From assembly GCA_021785195.1 (NCBI GenBank), contig JAJYGC010000009.1:1-64000 (forward strand): a stretch of 64,000 nt of DNA, written 5' to 3'. The DNA comes from Nitrospirota bacterium. GTDB lineage: Bacteria; Nitrospirota; Leptospirillia; Leptospirillales; Leptospirillaceae. The position numbers and the translations under genes were made by a program. Positions 26,629 through 35,789 of the stretch are shown piece after piece (the stretch's first letter is position 1; the number at the start of each line of letters is the position of its first letter). Under the pieces are notes generated by a model that searched no databases, had not been told where the DNA came from, and saw nothing but the letters and a program-made list of their open reading frames with translations.

Positions 26629-26749
26629 GCGGTCGTCCCCTGATTCCCTAAAGAGATGGTGGGAGGTCTTTTCCGGCCCCCGGTGGCATCGAGGGAACTT
26701 CCTTCATCGGGAGGGGAAGGAGCTTTTCCGGTTCCGGGAAGAAGAGGCG

Positions 26750-28153
26750 CTATCGGTCTTCCCGGTCCTTCCGGTTTTTCGACTGGACCTTCAGAAGAAA
26801 GGGAACTCCCGTAAAGGCATGCCTTTCCCGGACCTTCCGCGAAAGAAACTGTCGGTACTGGAGAGAGATTCCTTCCGGCTTGTTGGAAAACAGGACAATG
26901 ACAGTCGGGGCAATCTGGATCTGGGTGGCATAGTAGATCCGTACTGCCCAGTTTTTGAGCCGGGGGGGAGGAGAGACTTCCACAATCGGAAGGATCAGTG
27001 CATTCAGTTCCGAGGTCGGAATCCGGGTGTAGTACCACTCCCGGACGATGGCGATCTGGTCGAATAGCTGGGAAAGATGAAATCCTGTTTTCCCGGAACA
27101 GGAAACCATGGGGGCGAAGGCCAGAAAGGGATACCGTTCCCTGACCTCCAGAAACGTGGGAGCCGTTGGTTTGTCGGGTTTTTTGACCAGGTCCCACTTG
27201 TTCCAGGCAAGGATCAGGCCCCTGCGATGGTCGATGACCTGGCGGATGATCCTGAGGTCTCCATCGGTCAGTCCATCTTCCGCGGACAGGAGCACGATGA
27301 CGATTTCCGATTCGAGAATGGCGCGGTCTGTCCGGATCTGGGCATAGAGTTCGGAGGCTTCGGCGACCTTCCCCCGCTTCCTGAGCCCGGCAGTATCCAC
27401 AAAATGGTAATTCTTGTCCTTGAAGGTGACCATTGTGTCGATCGCATCCCGGGTGGTTCCCGGAATTGGACTGGTGACCAGCCGATCCTCTCCGAGGAGT
27501 CGGTTGATCAGGGTGGATTTTCCGACGTTCGGACGGCCCACGACGGTGACGCGCGGAGGTTCGGAAAACCGTTGTTCCAGCCAGGCCTTGACGTCTTCGA
27601 GATCGGAGTCGGAAAAGCGGATCCCCGGGGGGCCCGGGGTGCTGTCCAAAATATCCGGCATCAGTTCTTCGAAGGCATCGAGCAATGCGTCGACATTGCG
27701 TCCATGAGCCGCAGAAATTGCGATCAGGGGAGAAACGCCATGTTGGTGAAAGTCGGCCAGGATTTCTTCGGTCCGGATGGTGTCGACCTTATTGACGGCG
27801 TAGATGGCGGGTTTCCCGGATCGCCGGATCCTCTCGATGACGTCCCTGTCGATCGGGAGATAGCCTTCCTGTCCGTCCATGACGTAGATCAGGGCATCCG
27901 CCTCCTCAAGGGCAAAAAGGGCCTGCTTGACGATCGCGTCTCCGAGCGGGTGGTCGTCTTTGAACAGGATTCCTCCGGTATCGACAAGGCGGAAAGCTTT
28001 CCGTCCGTGAGTCCCCTGACTGTAATGGCGGTCCCGGGTCACACCCGGGCGGTCTTCGACAATGGCTTCCCTGCGGGCGAGCAACCGGTTGAACAGTGTG
28101 GACTTCCCGACATTCGGGCGTCCAAGGATCGCAATCAGTGGGGGAGTGTTCAA
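26750..28153 (-). CDS. der: Ribosome-assembly GTPase Der (EngA)
   Basis: Essential GTPase for 50S subunit maturation, 467 residues. Two tandem G domains each carry GRPNVGKST (near residues 9 and 200), a DTxG motif (DTGGI and DTAGL) and NKxD (AVNKVD and WNKWD). A C-terminal KH-like domain follows. I place the start at TTG 28153, which has GGGAGG 6 bases upstream and overlaps the stop of the upstream GDPD-like gene (TTGA). The open frame continues far upstream, but that part is antisense to the preceding gene and is not Der-like. Confidence 0.95.
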   Translation of the reverse strand: MNTPPLIAILGRPNVGKSTLFNRLLARREAIVEDRPGVTRDRHYSQGTHGRKAFRLVDTGGILFKDDHPLGDAIVKQALFALEEADALIYVMDGQEGYLPIDRDVIERIRRSGKPAIYAVNKVDTIRTEEILADFHQHGVSPLIAISAAHGRNVDALLDAFEELMPDILDSTPGPPGIRFSDSDLEDVKAWLEQRFSEPPRVTVVGRPNVGKSTLINRLLGEDRLVTSPIPGTTRDAIDTMVTFKDKNYHFVDTAGLRKRGKVAEASELYAQIRTDRAILESEIVIVLLSAEDGLTDGDLRIIRQVIDHRRGLILAWNKWDLVKKPDKPTAPTFLEVRERYPFLAFAPMVSCSGKTGFHLSQLFDQIAIVREWYYTRIPTSELNALILPIVEVSPPPRLKNWAVRIYYATQIQIAPTVIVLFSNKPEGISLQYRQFLSRKVRERHAFTGVPFLLKVQSKNRKDREDR

Positions 28154-28857
28154 TGGGTTCCTCCCGTTGAAGCCGATGCCGCCGCTTTTCGGGTAAAGTA
28201 GGGAGTGGGGGTGATCACGCCCCAGAAACCGGGAAGCCGTCGAAGGGAATTGAATTCTCTGACAGGTCCCGGGGTGGTGACCAGTATTTTCGAAAATCCG
28301 GTGCATTGACCGGACAGGGCGAATTCCAGAGGGATGATCGCCTGCATTCCCGATCTGTTTTTGGCCGGAGGGAGATCCGGTTCCTGTTCGATGGTCCGCC
28401 AGATCCGGTCTGCCGGGATTCCGGCGGGACTTGGGGTGGTGGAAGGCAACACCAGGAAGGTGGGAATCCTTGTCCGGGACTCCATCAGGATTTTTCCCAG
28501 TCCACTCAGTGATTCCTGGTTCTCGAGAAGGGTTCCCGAGGGTTTCATGAAGGCCCGGATCGGATCGGTTCCGAGCCATTCCATCAGCTTCGGAAAAGCG
28601 AAAAGGGGGTAAGAGGCTCCATCCTTTTGGCGGATGGGATGGACCTCTTCGAGTGTCTTGGAGTTGAGGGCACTTAGGGATTGATCTCCCTGGGCCGTCC
28701 TGATCATTCCTGAGCGGGACAGGACCAGAGCGTGATCCGGGGTTTCCTGAAGGTGGACGAGAATCCCGTCTGCCCATTCGGCAATCGCAAATTCAAAAGA
28801 AGCCCTTGTGTTGTCCTGGGCACGCTCGGGGGAGCCACCGTCTCCGATGATCCACAT
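28150..28857 (-). CDS. Glycerophosphodiester phosphodiesterase-fold protein lacking catalytic residues
   Basis: A 235-residue protein whose start (MWIIGDGGSPERAQDNTRASFEFAIAEWADGILVHLQET) aligns with the GDPD signature GHRG-PENT-SF-A-GAD. The catalytic HR has become DG, the PEN is QDN, and the metal ligands of ELDVxxT and the following HD are replaced (LVHLQET, LSRS). It is thus probably an inactive fold used for binding or regulation. The stop overlaps the der start (TTGA), so the two are translationally coupled. Start ATG 28857 has GGAAC 7 bases upstream. The alignment was made by eye and the assignment is tentative beyond the N-terminal half. Confidence 0.6.
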   Translation of the reverse strand: MWIIGDGGSPERAQDNTRASFEFAIAEWADGILVHLQETPDHALVLSRSGMIRTAQGDQSLSALNSKTLEEVHPIRQKDGASYPLFAFPKLMEWLGTDPIRAFMKPSGTLLENQESLSGLGKILMESRTRIPTFLVLPSTTPSPAGIPADRIWRTIEQEPDLPPAKNRSGMQAIIPLEFALSGQCTGFSKILVTTPGPVREFNSLRRLPGFWGVITPTPYFTRKAAASASTGGTH

Positions 28858-28898
28858 GATGTTGTTCCAATCGTTCGGGAAAATGAGGAGAGGAGTCG

Positions 28899-29081
28899 TC
28901 AGTCCTTTCGGAACAGACGGGGTTTCTCGGTATATTCCTGGGGAGGGGTACGGCGGACGAACCTCTGGTAGACCCACTGGAGGAATACGACGACAAGACC
29001 CCCTGCCATGACAGCCAGAAATCCGTAAACCATGATGACATTCATCCTGGAGACGTGATCATACACTTCACTTCCAGACAT
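28899..29081 (-). CDS. Small single-pass membrane protein
   Basis: A 60-residue protein with one transmembrane helix (VIMVYGFLAVMAGGLVVVFLQWVY, about 15-38) and a basic, proline-containing tail (QRFVRRTPPQEYTEKPR) that would lie in the cytoplasm. ATG 29081 has AAAGGG 7 bases upstream. It lies 41 bp upstream of the GDPD-like gene on the same strand and probably starts the operon with it and der. No family is recognised. Confidence 0.65.
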   Translation of the reverse strand: MSGSEVYDHVSRMNVIMVYGFLAVMAGGLVVVFLQWVYQRFVRRTPPQEYTEKPRLFRKD

Positions 29082-29216
29082 CCAAGACCCTTTCTTTTAA
29101 ACTGCCCGTCTTTTACACTATCACTGTCATGTCCATTTTTCAATTGGAAAACCTGTCCCAAGTCCCTGATCTATCACGATTAAAAGGCTGATTTATATGG
29201 TTAGGAGCGCCGAGCG

Positions 29217-30617
29217 GTGAGTCTTTGGCATTCTTCCCGGAGCGCTATCCGCCCCATTTCCCCGATGGAACGCAATTATGGGTTCTGGGACTTGTTCTGG
29301 AACTGGTTCGGTGATGGTTCCAATGCTTCCAGCTGGTATTTTGGAGGACTCCTTGCCCTTGCCGGCCTGACATTCCTTTTCCAGAACGCATTCTTCTGGA
29401 CCCCACTGATCATCATCCCCTGGGCGACCCTGGCTTATATCGCCTATCGGTATGGGGCGACCACGGTCGTGCTGGCCCGTCCTGTGCTGGGAACGCTGGG
29501 CGCCAGCCTTTTCCTGGGGCTTTCGGAAATGATCGTCCAGATAGGATGGACAACGGTGACGACCTATATTGGCGCAGCCTCCCTTGTCCAGATCTGGCAT
29601 TTTTCGCAAAAATCTCCCGCACAGGGGGGAGGCTCGGGGGAACCCCTGGTATTTGCGATTCTCCTGATTGCCCTCCTGCAGGGGATTGCCGCAACCCTGG
29701 GACATGTCAGCATCAAGGTCCTGAAATGGGTCGCTTCCCTTCTCCTCCTGGGGTTTGGGGGTGTCGAGACCTGGAAGGTCCTGTCGGAATGGGACCTCCA
29801 CCAATTCCTGTCCTACCGGGCCAGCGCTTCCCCCCTTACCATTACCCAGCTTCTGGATATTTCGTTCATCAATGTCTGGACTTGGCTTCAGGTGGGTGAC
29901 TTTGCCAGATTTTCGCGTTCCGGAAGGGTGGCGGTCATGGGATCGTGGCTGGGTCTATGGGCGGGCCAGACCTGGTTTGTCATGGTGGGTGCATTGGGCG
30001 TGATCGGGCTGGGACTCGCCTCCGGCCATCTGGACGCCAATGACGGGGATCCCTCACGGCTGATGGCCAGGCTGGGACTGTCTTATGTGGCGCTCTCGGT
30101 CATTCTTCTCTCTTCCATCAGTGTCAGCGCGAGCAACCTGTATGGTGCGGGAATGGCCCTTTGGGCCTTTCTGACGAGGAAGGGACGCCCCGCCAGCAGT
30201 TCGCGCGCGCTTCTGGCGGTCAGTTCCATCCAGATTCTTACGGCGTTCATTCCGCTCTTTTTCAAGACGTTCCTTGGGTATTTCACCACCTTCCTGACCG
30301 TGATCGGCGGGGTATTCATCCCGTTATGGAGCCTGGTTCTGGTGGATTATCTTTTCCTTCGGAAAGGGGTGCTGGATCCGGAGGGCCTGTTCGGGTTCAC
30401 GCCAGGGACCGCCTATTGGTTCCGGGGTGGTTTCAATCTGACGGGACTGGCAAGTCTTGGTGCCGGGACGGCTTTTTATTATGGGTTGTCCCATTTTTTT
30501 CCGGGGTGGTCGTCGTGGACAGGCGTGGCGATTCCGACCATTTTTCTGACGGGGCTGCTTTACATGTTTCTGGTCAGGACGGTGATGGGAGACGGGGGAG
30601 ATTTCCCCCGTGGATAA
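29217..30617 (+). CDS. NCS1-family nucleobase/cytosine permease-like transporter
   Basis: Inner-membrane transporter of 466 residues with about 12 hydrophobic helices. The N-terminal segment ERNYGFWDLFWNWFGDGSNASSWYFGG and the following helices match the layout of nucleobase:cation symporter-1 proteins such as CodB. The substrate could be cytosine, another nucleobase, hydantoin or thiamine-related. I use GTG 29217, which has AGGAG upstream; ATG 29265 would also keep all helices. It is followed by ndh after 57 bp, in the same direction. Confidence 0.8.
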   Translation: MSLWHSSRSAIRPISPMERNYGFWDLFWNWFGDGSNASSWYFGGLLALAGLTFLFQNAFFWTPLIIIPWATLAYIAYRYGATTVVLARPVLGTLGASLFLGLSEMIVQIGWTTVTTYIGAASLVQIWHFSQKSPAQGGGSGEPLVFAILLIALLQGIAATLGHVSIKVLKWVASLLLLGFGGVETWKVLSEWDLHQFLSYRASASPLTITQLLDISFINVWTWLQVGDFARFSRSGRVAVMGSWLGLWAGQTWFVMVGALGVIGLGLASGHLDANDGDPSRLMARLGLSYVALSVILLSSISVSASNLYGAGMALWAFLTRKGRPASSSRALLAVSSIQILTAFIPLFFKTFLGYFTTFLTVIGGVFIPLWSLVLVDYLFLRKGVLDPEGLFGFTPGTAYWFRGGFNLTGLASLGAGTAFYYGLSHFFPGWSSWTGVAIPTIFLTGLLYMFLVRTVMGDGGDFPRG

Positions 30618-30674
30618 TCACCTGATGCAAGATGCAATTGTTTTTAAGGGGTCGGGGAACGAGGAGTCCAAGGG

Positions 30675-32057
30675 ATGACGTCGTCAGATTTCGATGAGAC
30701 AAGGACTGGATCGGAACCTGTGAGACCCTACCGGATCCTGGTCTTGGGAGCAGGATTCGGGGGGCTCTATACGGCTGTATATCTTGGAAAATATCTTCGG
30801 AACCTTCCGAATGTCTGGATTACGGTGATTGATCGCCGGAATTATTTTCTCTTCACCCCCATGCTCCACAGTACGGCAACCGGGGCGTTGGAACCCAGAT
30901 ATATCGCCCATTCCGTCCGCAAGATATTCCGGAAAACACAGATTCACGCCCACATCGGAGAGGTGCTTGGGGTTGATCTGGAAAACCGCTCGGTGTCGAC
31001 GGTTCACCGAACGATGACGTTCGACGATCTTGTCCTGTCGCTGGGGAGCGAAACCAATTTTTATGGCTTGGAGAACACGCTTGAGAATGCTTTTACGCTT
31101 AAGTCGCTTCAGGATGCCGTGGCCATCAACAATCACCTGATCCGTATGTTCGAGAAGGCCTATTGGGAGGAAAATCCGGAGTTGCGGCGTGGCGCGTTGA
31201 CCTTTGTGGTTGTGGGGGGTGGTCCGACCGGGGTGGAGCTGGCAGGGGAGATCTACGAATATGCGAACCGTGAGCTTCTTCGGGACTTCGGACGCCGGAT
31301 CAATAAAAACGAGATTCGGGTGCTTCTCATTGAAGCGACCGGACGAATTCTGCCGTCCCTTCCGGAACACCTTTCGAATGAAGCGCTGGATCGCCTGAAG
31401 AAGATCGGGATCGAAGTCTTTCTGGACACCCGTCTGAAGGGTTACAAAAACCGGATCCTGGAGATCGATGGCCAATCCCCTATTCGGGCGGAAACGCTGG
31501 TCTGGGCGGCCGGGGTCCGGACGAATCCGTTGATTTCAGGACTCCCCCTCGAAAAGGATCCATCGGGAAGGATCAAGGTGAAAGGAACCCTTGAAAGCTG
31601 TTCAAAGGATCATGTTTGGGTTGTGGGAGACAATGCGTCCTGCCTCAATCCACACGAAGGAAAGCCTTATCCGCCGACCGCCCAGACGGCGGTCAGGCAA
31701 GCCAAGGTTGCTGCCCACAATATTGCGGCCAGGATTCTTCGAAAACCCGAGAAGACCTTCTCCCATCAACATGTCGGGGGATTTGTTTCCATCGGCGACA
31801 ATTATGCCCTTCTTTCCGCCAAGCAGTTCACGGTGAGCGGAATTCTGGGCTGGTTTCTCTGGAATCTTGTCTATATCCACAAGTTGCCGATTGTCCGATA
31901 CCGGCTTTTTTCGACGTTCGGCCTTTTTCTCAAAATCCTCTTTGAACGGGCGACGACTGAAATCGATCTTTGCCCGGAATTCGAGGAAAATCCCCGGAAG
32001 ACCACAGGTTCCCGCAGGGTCATGAATCCAGGCGACAACCGGGAATCGCGCCCCTGA
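30675..32057 (+). CDS. ndh: Type II NADH:quinone oxidoreductase (NDH-2)
   Basis: Membrane-associated, non-proton-pumping flavoenzyme that passes electrons from NADH to quinone. The 460-residue protein has the FAD Rossmann motif ILVLGAGFGGLYTA, the NADH motif FVVVGGGPTGVELAGE, the second FAD block VWVVGDNA and the quinone-site region PPTAQTAVRQAKVAAHNI. A hydrophobic C-terminal stretch (ILGWFLWNLVYI) fits membrane anchoring. It could feed the bd oxidase encoded at 5823-8736. The stop lies 3 bp from the stop of the convergent APC gene. Confidence 0.92.
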   Translation: MTSSDFDETRTGSEPVRPYRILVLGAGFGGLYTAVYLGKYLRNLPNVWITVIDRRNYFLFTPMLHSTATGALEPRYIAHSVRKIFRKTQIHAHIGEVLGVDLENRSVSTVHRTMTFDDLVLSLGSETNFYGLENTLENAFTLKSLQDAVAINNHLIRMFEKAYWEENPELRRGALTFVVVGGGPTGVELAGEIYEYANRELLRDFGRRINKNEIRVLLIEATGRILPSLPEHLSNEALDRLKKIGIEVFLDTRLKGYKNRILEIDGQSPIRAETLVWAAGVRTNPLISGLPLEKDPSGRIKVKGTLESCSKDHVWVVGDNASCLNPHEGKPYPPTAQTAVRQAKVAAHNIAARILRKPEKTFSHQHVGGFVSIGDNYALLSAKQFTVSGILGWFLWNLVYIHKLPIVRYRLFSTFGLFLKILFERATTEIDLCPEFEENPRKTTGSRRVMNPGDNRESRP

Positions 32058-32066
32058 TCGTCAGGG
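32052..32066. terminator. Shared hairpin between convergent stops
   Basis: CCCTGA, loop TCG and TCAGGG form a perfect 6-bp stem. It contains the ndh stop on one strand and the APC permease stop on the other. No T-run follows, so termination efficiency is doubtful. Confidence 0.3.
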
Positions 32067-34013
32067 CAATCTGGGAGAGGTCTCTTCGTTCGTCTTCGAT
32101 AGCACGATCGGTCGTTCGACGGTCAGCCGCGGTTTCGGCGTCGGAGTCCGCTGGGCGCCTTCGACCTTGTGGAAACTCCAGACCGTCACGGAATTGGAGG
32201 ATCGTTCGACGGCAGAGAGAATGGTTTTTGAGATCGCCGACCCCGTATTGTTGATCACCAAAGTATCTGCTTTGTTTTTCTTCAGGTGAAAATTCAGCGC
32301 TGGACCCACCCCCCGTCCTTTGGCAAGGATCGTATCGATCAGCACATCCTCTTCAACTCCGATCGCTTGGCAGAGGTCAAGGGTATGGCGCGCAACCTTC
32401 TCTTCAACGGACATGTCGGCGTTGAGGGGAAGGGTGAGGGGCACTTCGATGACTGAAATGACGATGATCTTCGCCTTGTCCGCCCGGGCGATCTTGCAGA
32501 CATCGCGCAACATGGGGGAAGGTCGTGTCGGACTGGTCGCGACGAGAAAAAGTTTGTGGGGAACTTCGACTTCCGGCGTATCCGAAACCTCCGTGATCTG
32601 GACCCTTTGCATGACAGGAAAAGATTCTTTCCGACGGAACCAGAGGTAATAGAGCACTCCGGCAACCATCCAGACTGTTCCAAAAACCCGACCATATTTG
32701 TGGAAGAGGAGAACCATGATGAAAACCCCACCGGTTCCGAGAATGCCGAACAGGGCTGTCAGGGGAAACTCCCACTTCCCGAGGACGATGGAAAAGGGGA
32801 TCCTGAACGGACGGACCAGATCCGGTTCCTTGTTCCGGAGAACGATGAGTGCGATATGGGTCATGGTGAAGGAGAGCATGGCTCCGTAGTTGTACAGATC
32901 CGCGAGAATGTCCAGATAGGGAAAGAATGCCACGATGATGGCGGCTAGAGAGCCGAACACGGCCAAAGAATAGACGGGCGTTTTCCACCGGACGGTGGTG
33001 TGGCGGAAGATCGGATGGATCAGAAAATTGTTGGACATGGAGTAGGCCAGCCGTGATACCCCGATCAGACCGGCATTTGCGGCGATGGTCAGGATGGTTC
33101 CCCCGAGTATGGCAATCCATGGTCCCAGAAAGTGATGGATGTGGGGCATGTAGTGGGCAATGCCGGCAATGGGGTCGTTGACCCATGTCGTGGAAAGAAT
33201 CTTGGGATCCATGGCGGAGAGGGCCACCATGGAGATTCCGGCATACAGAAAAATGGTAGTTCCCATGGTCATGAACATGGCTCGGGGGACGGATTTTCCA
33301 GGGTCCCGCGCTTCTGCCGCCATCTGGCTAATGGCTTCGATTCCGGTATAAGCCACCATGGCGATGGAAACTCCATACAGGAAATGGGGCCATGTGGGCG
33401 CTGTTCCCATCGTGAACTGGTTCCAGATCTTGTTGAAGTTCATGAGGAAAAAGATCCCCAGCGCCATGAGTGAGACCTGAGTGATGATATCGAACCCTGT
33501 CAGCATGAGGCTGAACCACGAAGATTCCTTGAGCCCGAAGACATTGACGACAACCAGCAGGGTGATGAGAAGGGCCGTGAAGGTGACATTCGCCTGGGCG
33601 CTGGTTTTCAGGATCGGAAAGAAATATCCGAGGTAGGGTCCCACGGAAAATGCGCTGATTGCCAGAGTCAAAATATAGTCCAGAAGGAGAGCCCATCCAG
33701 CGAAGAAAGCCCCCCCATCTCCGAAGGCCCTTTGGGAGAAAAGGGAGGATCCTCCGGCTTCCGGCATGGCAGAACTCAGTTCCGCATAACTGAGAACCGT
33801 TGCGATAAAAAACAGCCCTGCAATGCCGATCGCGATGAAGGAGGCACCCTGGGCATAGATGGTAGTCACCCCCAAAGCGTAGTAAATGGAGGAGCCAACA
33901 TCTCCGTAGCCTGTCGAATAAAGGGCTCCGATGCCCACAACCCTTCGGAGGACCGATTGCTGGAACCGGGCAATGGTGGTTCGGGTATTGTGGTAAACCT
34001 GAAAGAGGGCCAT
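32061..34013 (-). CDS. APC-superfamily permease with C-terminal UspA domain
   Basis: A 650-residue inner-membrane transporter. The first 460 residues contain about 12 helices with the APC start (GIGALYSTGYGDVGSSIYYALG), then AELSSAMPEAGGSSLFSQRAFG and AYTGIEAISQMAAEARDPGKSVP. From about 490 a soluble UspA-like domain follows (KLFLVATSPTRPSPMLRDVCKIARADKAKIIVISVIEVP). The fused domain probably gates or regulates transport by nucleotide binding. The substrate, amino acid or other, is unknown. Start ATG 34013 has AAGGG upstream. The gene is convergent with ndh and tail-to-tail within 3 bp. Confidence 0.85.
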   Translation of the reverse strand: MALFQVYHNTRTTIARFQQSVLRRVVGIGALYSTGYGDVGSSIYYALGVTTIYAQGASFIAIGIAGLFFIATVLSYAELSSAMPEAGGSSLFSQRAFGDGGAFFAGWALLLDYILTLAISAFSVGPYLGYFFPILKTSAQANVTFTALLITLLVVVNVFGLKESSWFSLMLTGFDIITQVSLMALGIFFLMNFNKIWNQFTMGTAPTWPHFLYGVSIAMVAYTGIEAISQMAAEARDPGKSVPRAMFMTMGTTIFLYAGISMVALSAMDPKILSTTWVNDPIAGIAHYMPHIHHFLGPWIAILGGTILTIAANAGLIGVSRLAYSMSNNFLIHPIFRHTTVRWKTPVYSLAVFGSLAAIIVAFFPYLDILADLYNYGAMLSFTMTHIALIVLRNKEPDLVRPFRIPFSIVLGKWEFPLTALFGILGTGGVFIMVLLFHKYGRVFGTVWMVAGVLYYLWFRRKESFPVMQRVQITEVSDTPEVEVPHKLFLVATSPTRPSPMLRDVCKIARADKAKIIVISVIEVPLTLPLNADMSVEEKVARHTLDLCQAIGVEEDVLIDTILAKGRGVGPALNFHLKKNKADTLVINNTGSAISKTILSAVERSSNSVTVWSFHKVEGAQRTPTPKPRLTVERPIVLSKTNEETSPRLP

Positions 34014-34182
34014 CTATTCCCTTTTTGAAAGTGGTGGTTCCTCTGGCGATGGGGCCTGAACGTCCCACGATCCATGTCTTGCTTCAATCAATCGCCCTGC
34101 GGATAACCGTTTGATCGTAGCCGGACCTTCTTTCTGATGCAACCGTTTGTTTTCCTGAGATGAAAAATGAAAGAGTCTCCGA

Positions 34183-35742
34183 TCAGTTTCGAATCGTCAA
34201 TGAATAGGAAAGTGTTGAGGAGTTAAAAAGATTGTCATAGCCAGTTAGTAAATAGGTATAAGTAGTTGAGCTACATGTCCCAGATGGGACATTAAAAGTA
34301 AACTGAAAAGAACCTTTTGTTGGAGTTGACGTTAGTATCTTGAATTGGGGTGTAATTGAATTTGTGAAAGGAGATGTTTCTTCAACTGAAACAGAGTTCG
34401 GTCCAGACCCATTATCCGTCAGAATTCCTGTCACAGTAATGGCTACATTGCTTCCCTGGCAGTAGACCAGTGGAGTCCCTGGGGCGGGGGAGAGATTCGA
34501 GATGGTGGGAGGCGTGTTGTCGATCGAAAATGGGATGGTTTGGGCGGTGTTGTTCCCGGCATAGTCGGTCGCACTGAAGATCAGTGTGTAGGGGCCGTCT
34601 GGCAATGTGGTCGTGTTAAAGGATGTGATGAGGGGGTTCCCATACAGATTCCCTCCAGGGAGGGGCACATCGGAAGAGGAGAGGACCAGACTCCCGATGC
34701 CCAGGTCGTCGGAAGCCGTGGCAGAAATGAGAAGGGATCCGTTGTAGTACTGATTGCTCTGGGGTGATTGAACCAAAAGAGTGGGGGAGCCTGGATCCGG
34801 TGCGACCGGGGTTGAGCTCCCCGGGAACAATGAGGATGTGTTGAGGGCAAGGCTGTTGGCGGACCCTGAAATTTGTGTGGGGGTCAGTCCCGATTTGTTT
34901 CTGGCGTTCCAGAGAAACTCCAGAATTCCCGCCGCCAGGCTTTTTCTCAATGTATCGGCGGTCAGCGTGTATCCGTAATAACTCAGTGGGGTGGCCGATC
35001 CGAGGGCCATTCCATTGAGCTTGCCATCGGAAAGGTCGCTTTCCAGCTGTGAGAGAAGGCCCAATGTATTGGCGGTTCCCAGCGCCAGACTCTGGCTTTG
35101 CCCAATATTGTCCGCAAGCTGTGAAAGCCCTGCCAGATCCAGTCCGTAGAGTCCTGCTGAAGTCGCCTGGGTGGGTCCTCCCGTTGGATCGTCGACGGTC
35201 GTTTTGATCGGGTCAAACCCCAGAAATCCGGTCCAGAGGCTCCCCGATTTGATGAGAGCTGACTGGGGAGATTCTCCCTGTTGGATGAATGTTGTGGCCA
35301 ATGTGGTCTCAAGGGTCGTGAATGGGGTGACACTGAAAGACCCGCTGTTGAAATCGCTCCCTGTTCCCATTGCACTCAACTGGTCTCCCTGAGCAAAATT
35401 GATGGTGGTGCCGGAAGCGAGATCGATAGTTTTTCCATTCGTCACGGAAACGATGTAAATCGCATTGGGGTCCAGGGGCGGGACTGTCATGGAAAAAGTC
35501 CCATTCCCATTGGTGGTGGCTGTTCCAATGGCGCCGGAGCCGGGTGGAAATTGTTCCAGGGTAACATTTGCCTGAATCACCGGTCCGTCAAAGGCGGTTC
35601 CCGTGAGCAGGGCCGAAGAGTTTCCTGAGGCGGATCCGGCTGGAAACGTCAGGTTGTTTCCCTGACATCCGGAAAAAAGAATCGAGCAAATGAACACAAG
35701 GGTCATCCCGGCACTGGAACAGGCTTCATATGGTCGGAACAA
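34183..35742 (-). CDS. Large surface or periplasmic lipoprotein with Ig-like repeats
   Basis: A 519-residue lipoprotein with signal MTLVFICSILFSGC, the cysteine in SGC being the lipid site. The mature chain is rich in Ser, Thr, Gly and Asn. A carboxypeptidase-regulatory-like domain near the start (GTAFDGPVIQANVTLEQFPP) resembles the same region of the lipoprotein at 36612. Ig-like strands lie near 330-430 (SPQSNQYYNGSLLISATASDD; FSIDNTPPTISNLSPAPG). Start TTG 35742 is preceded by AGGAG 7 bases upstream; no ATG has a comparable site. The function is unknown; a cell-envelope or biofilm role is inferred from composition. Confidence 0.75.
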   Translation of the reverse strand: MFRPYEACSSAGMTLVFICSILFSGCQGNNLTFPAGSASGNSSALLTGTAFDGPVIQANVTLEQFPPGSGAIGTATTNGNGTFSMTVPPLDPNAIYIVSVTNGKTIDLASGTTINFAQGDQLSAMGTGSDFNSGSFSVTPFTTLETTLATTFIQQGESPQSALIKSGSLWTGFLGFDPIKTTVDDPTGGPTQATSAGLYGLDLAGLSQLADNIGQSQSLALGTANTLGLLSQLESDLSDGKLNGMALGSATPLSYYGYTLTADTLRKSLAAGILEFLWNARNKSGLTPTQISGSANSLALNTSSLFPGSSTPVAPDPGSPTLLVQSPQSNQYYNGSLLISATASDDLGIGSLVLSSSDVPLPGGNLYGNPLITSFNTTTLPDGPYTLIFSATDYAGNNTAQTIPFSIDNTPPTISNLSPAPGTPLVYCQGSNVAITVTGILTDNGSGPNSVSVEETSPFTNSITPQFKILTSTPTKGSFQFTFNVPSGTCSSTTYTYLLTGYDNLFNSSTLSYSLTIRN

Positions 35743-35789
35743 TTGAGTCTCCTAAAAGATGGGCAAAGTGTTGGAGGTTCGGAAAAAGG

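Noticed and set aside
27077-28201. A 374-codon frame antisense to der
   Set aside because: The Der protein on the other strand is unmistakable; the antisense product has no domain.
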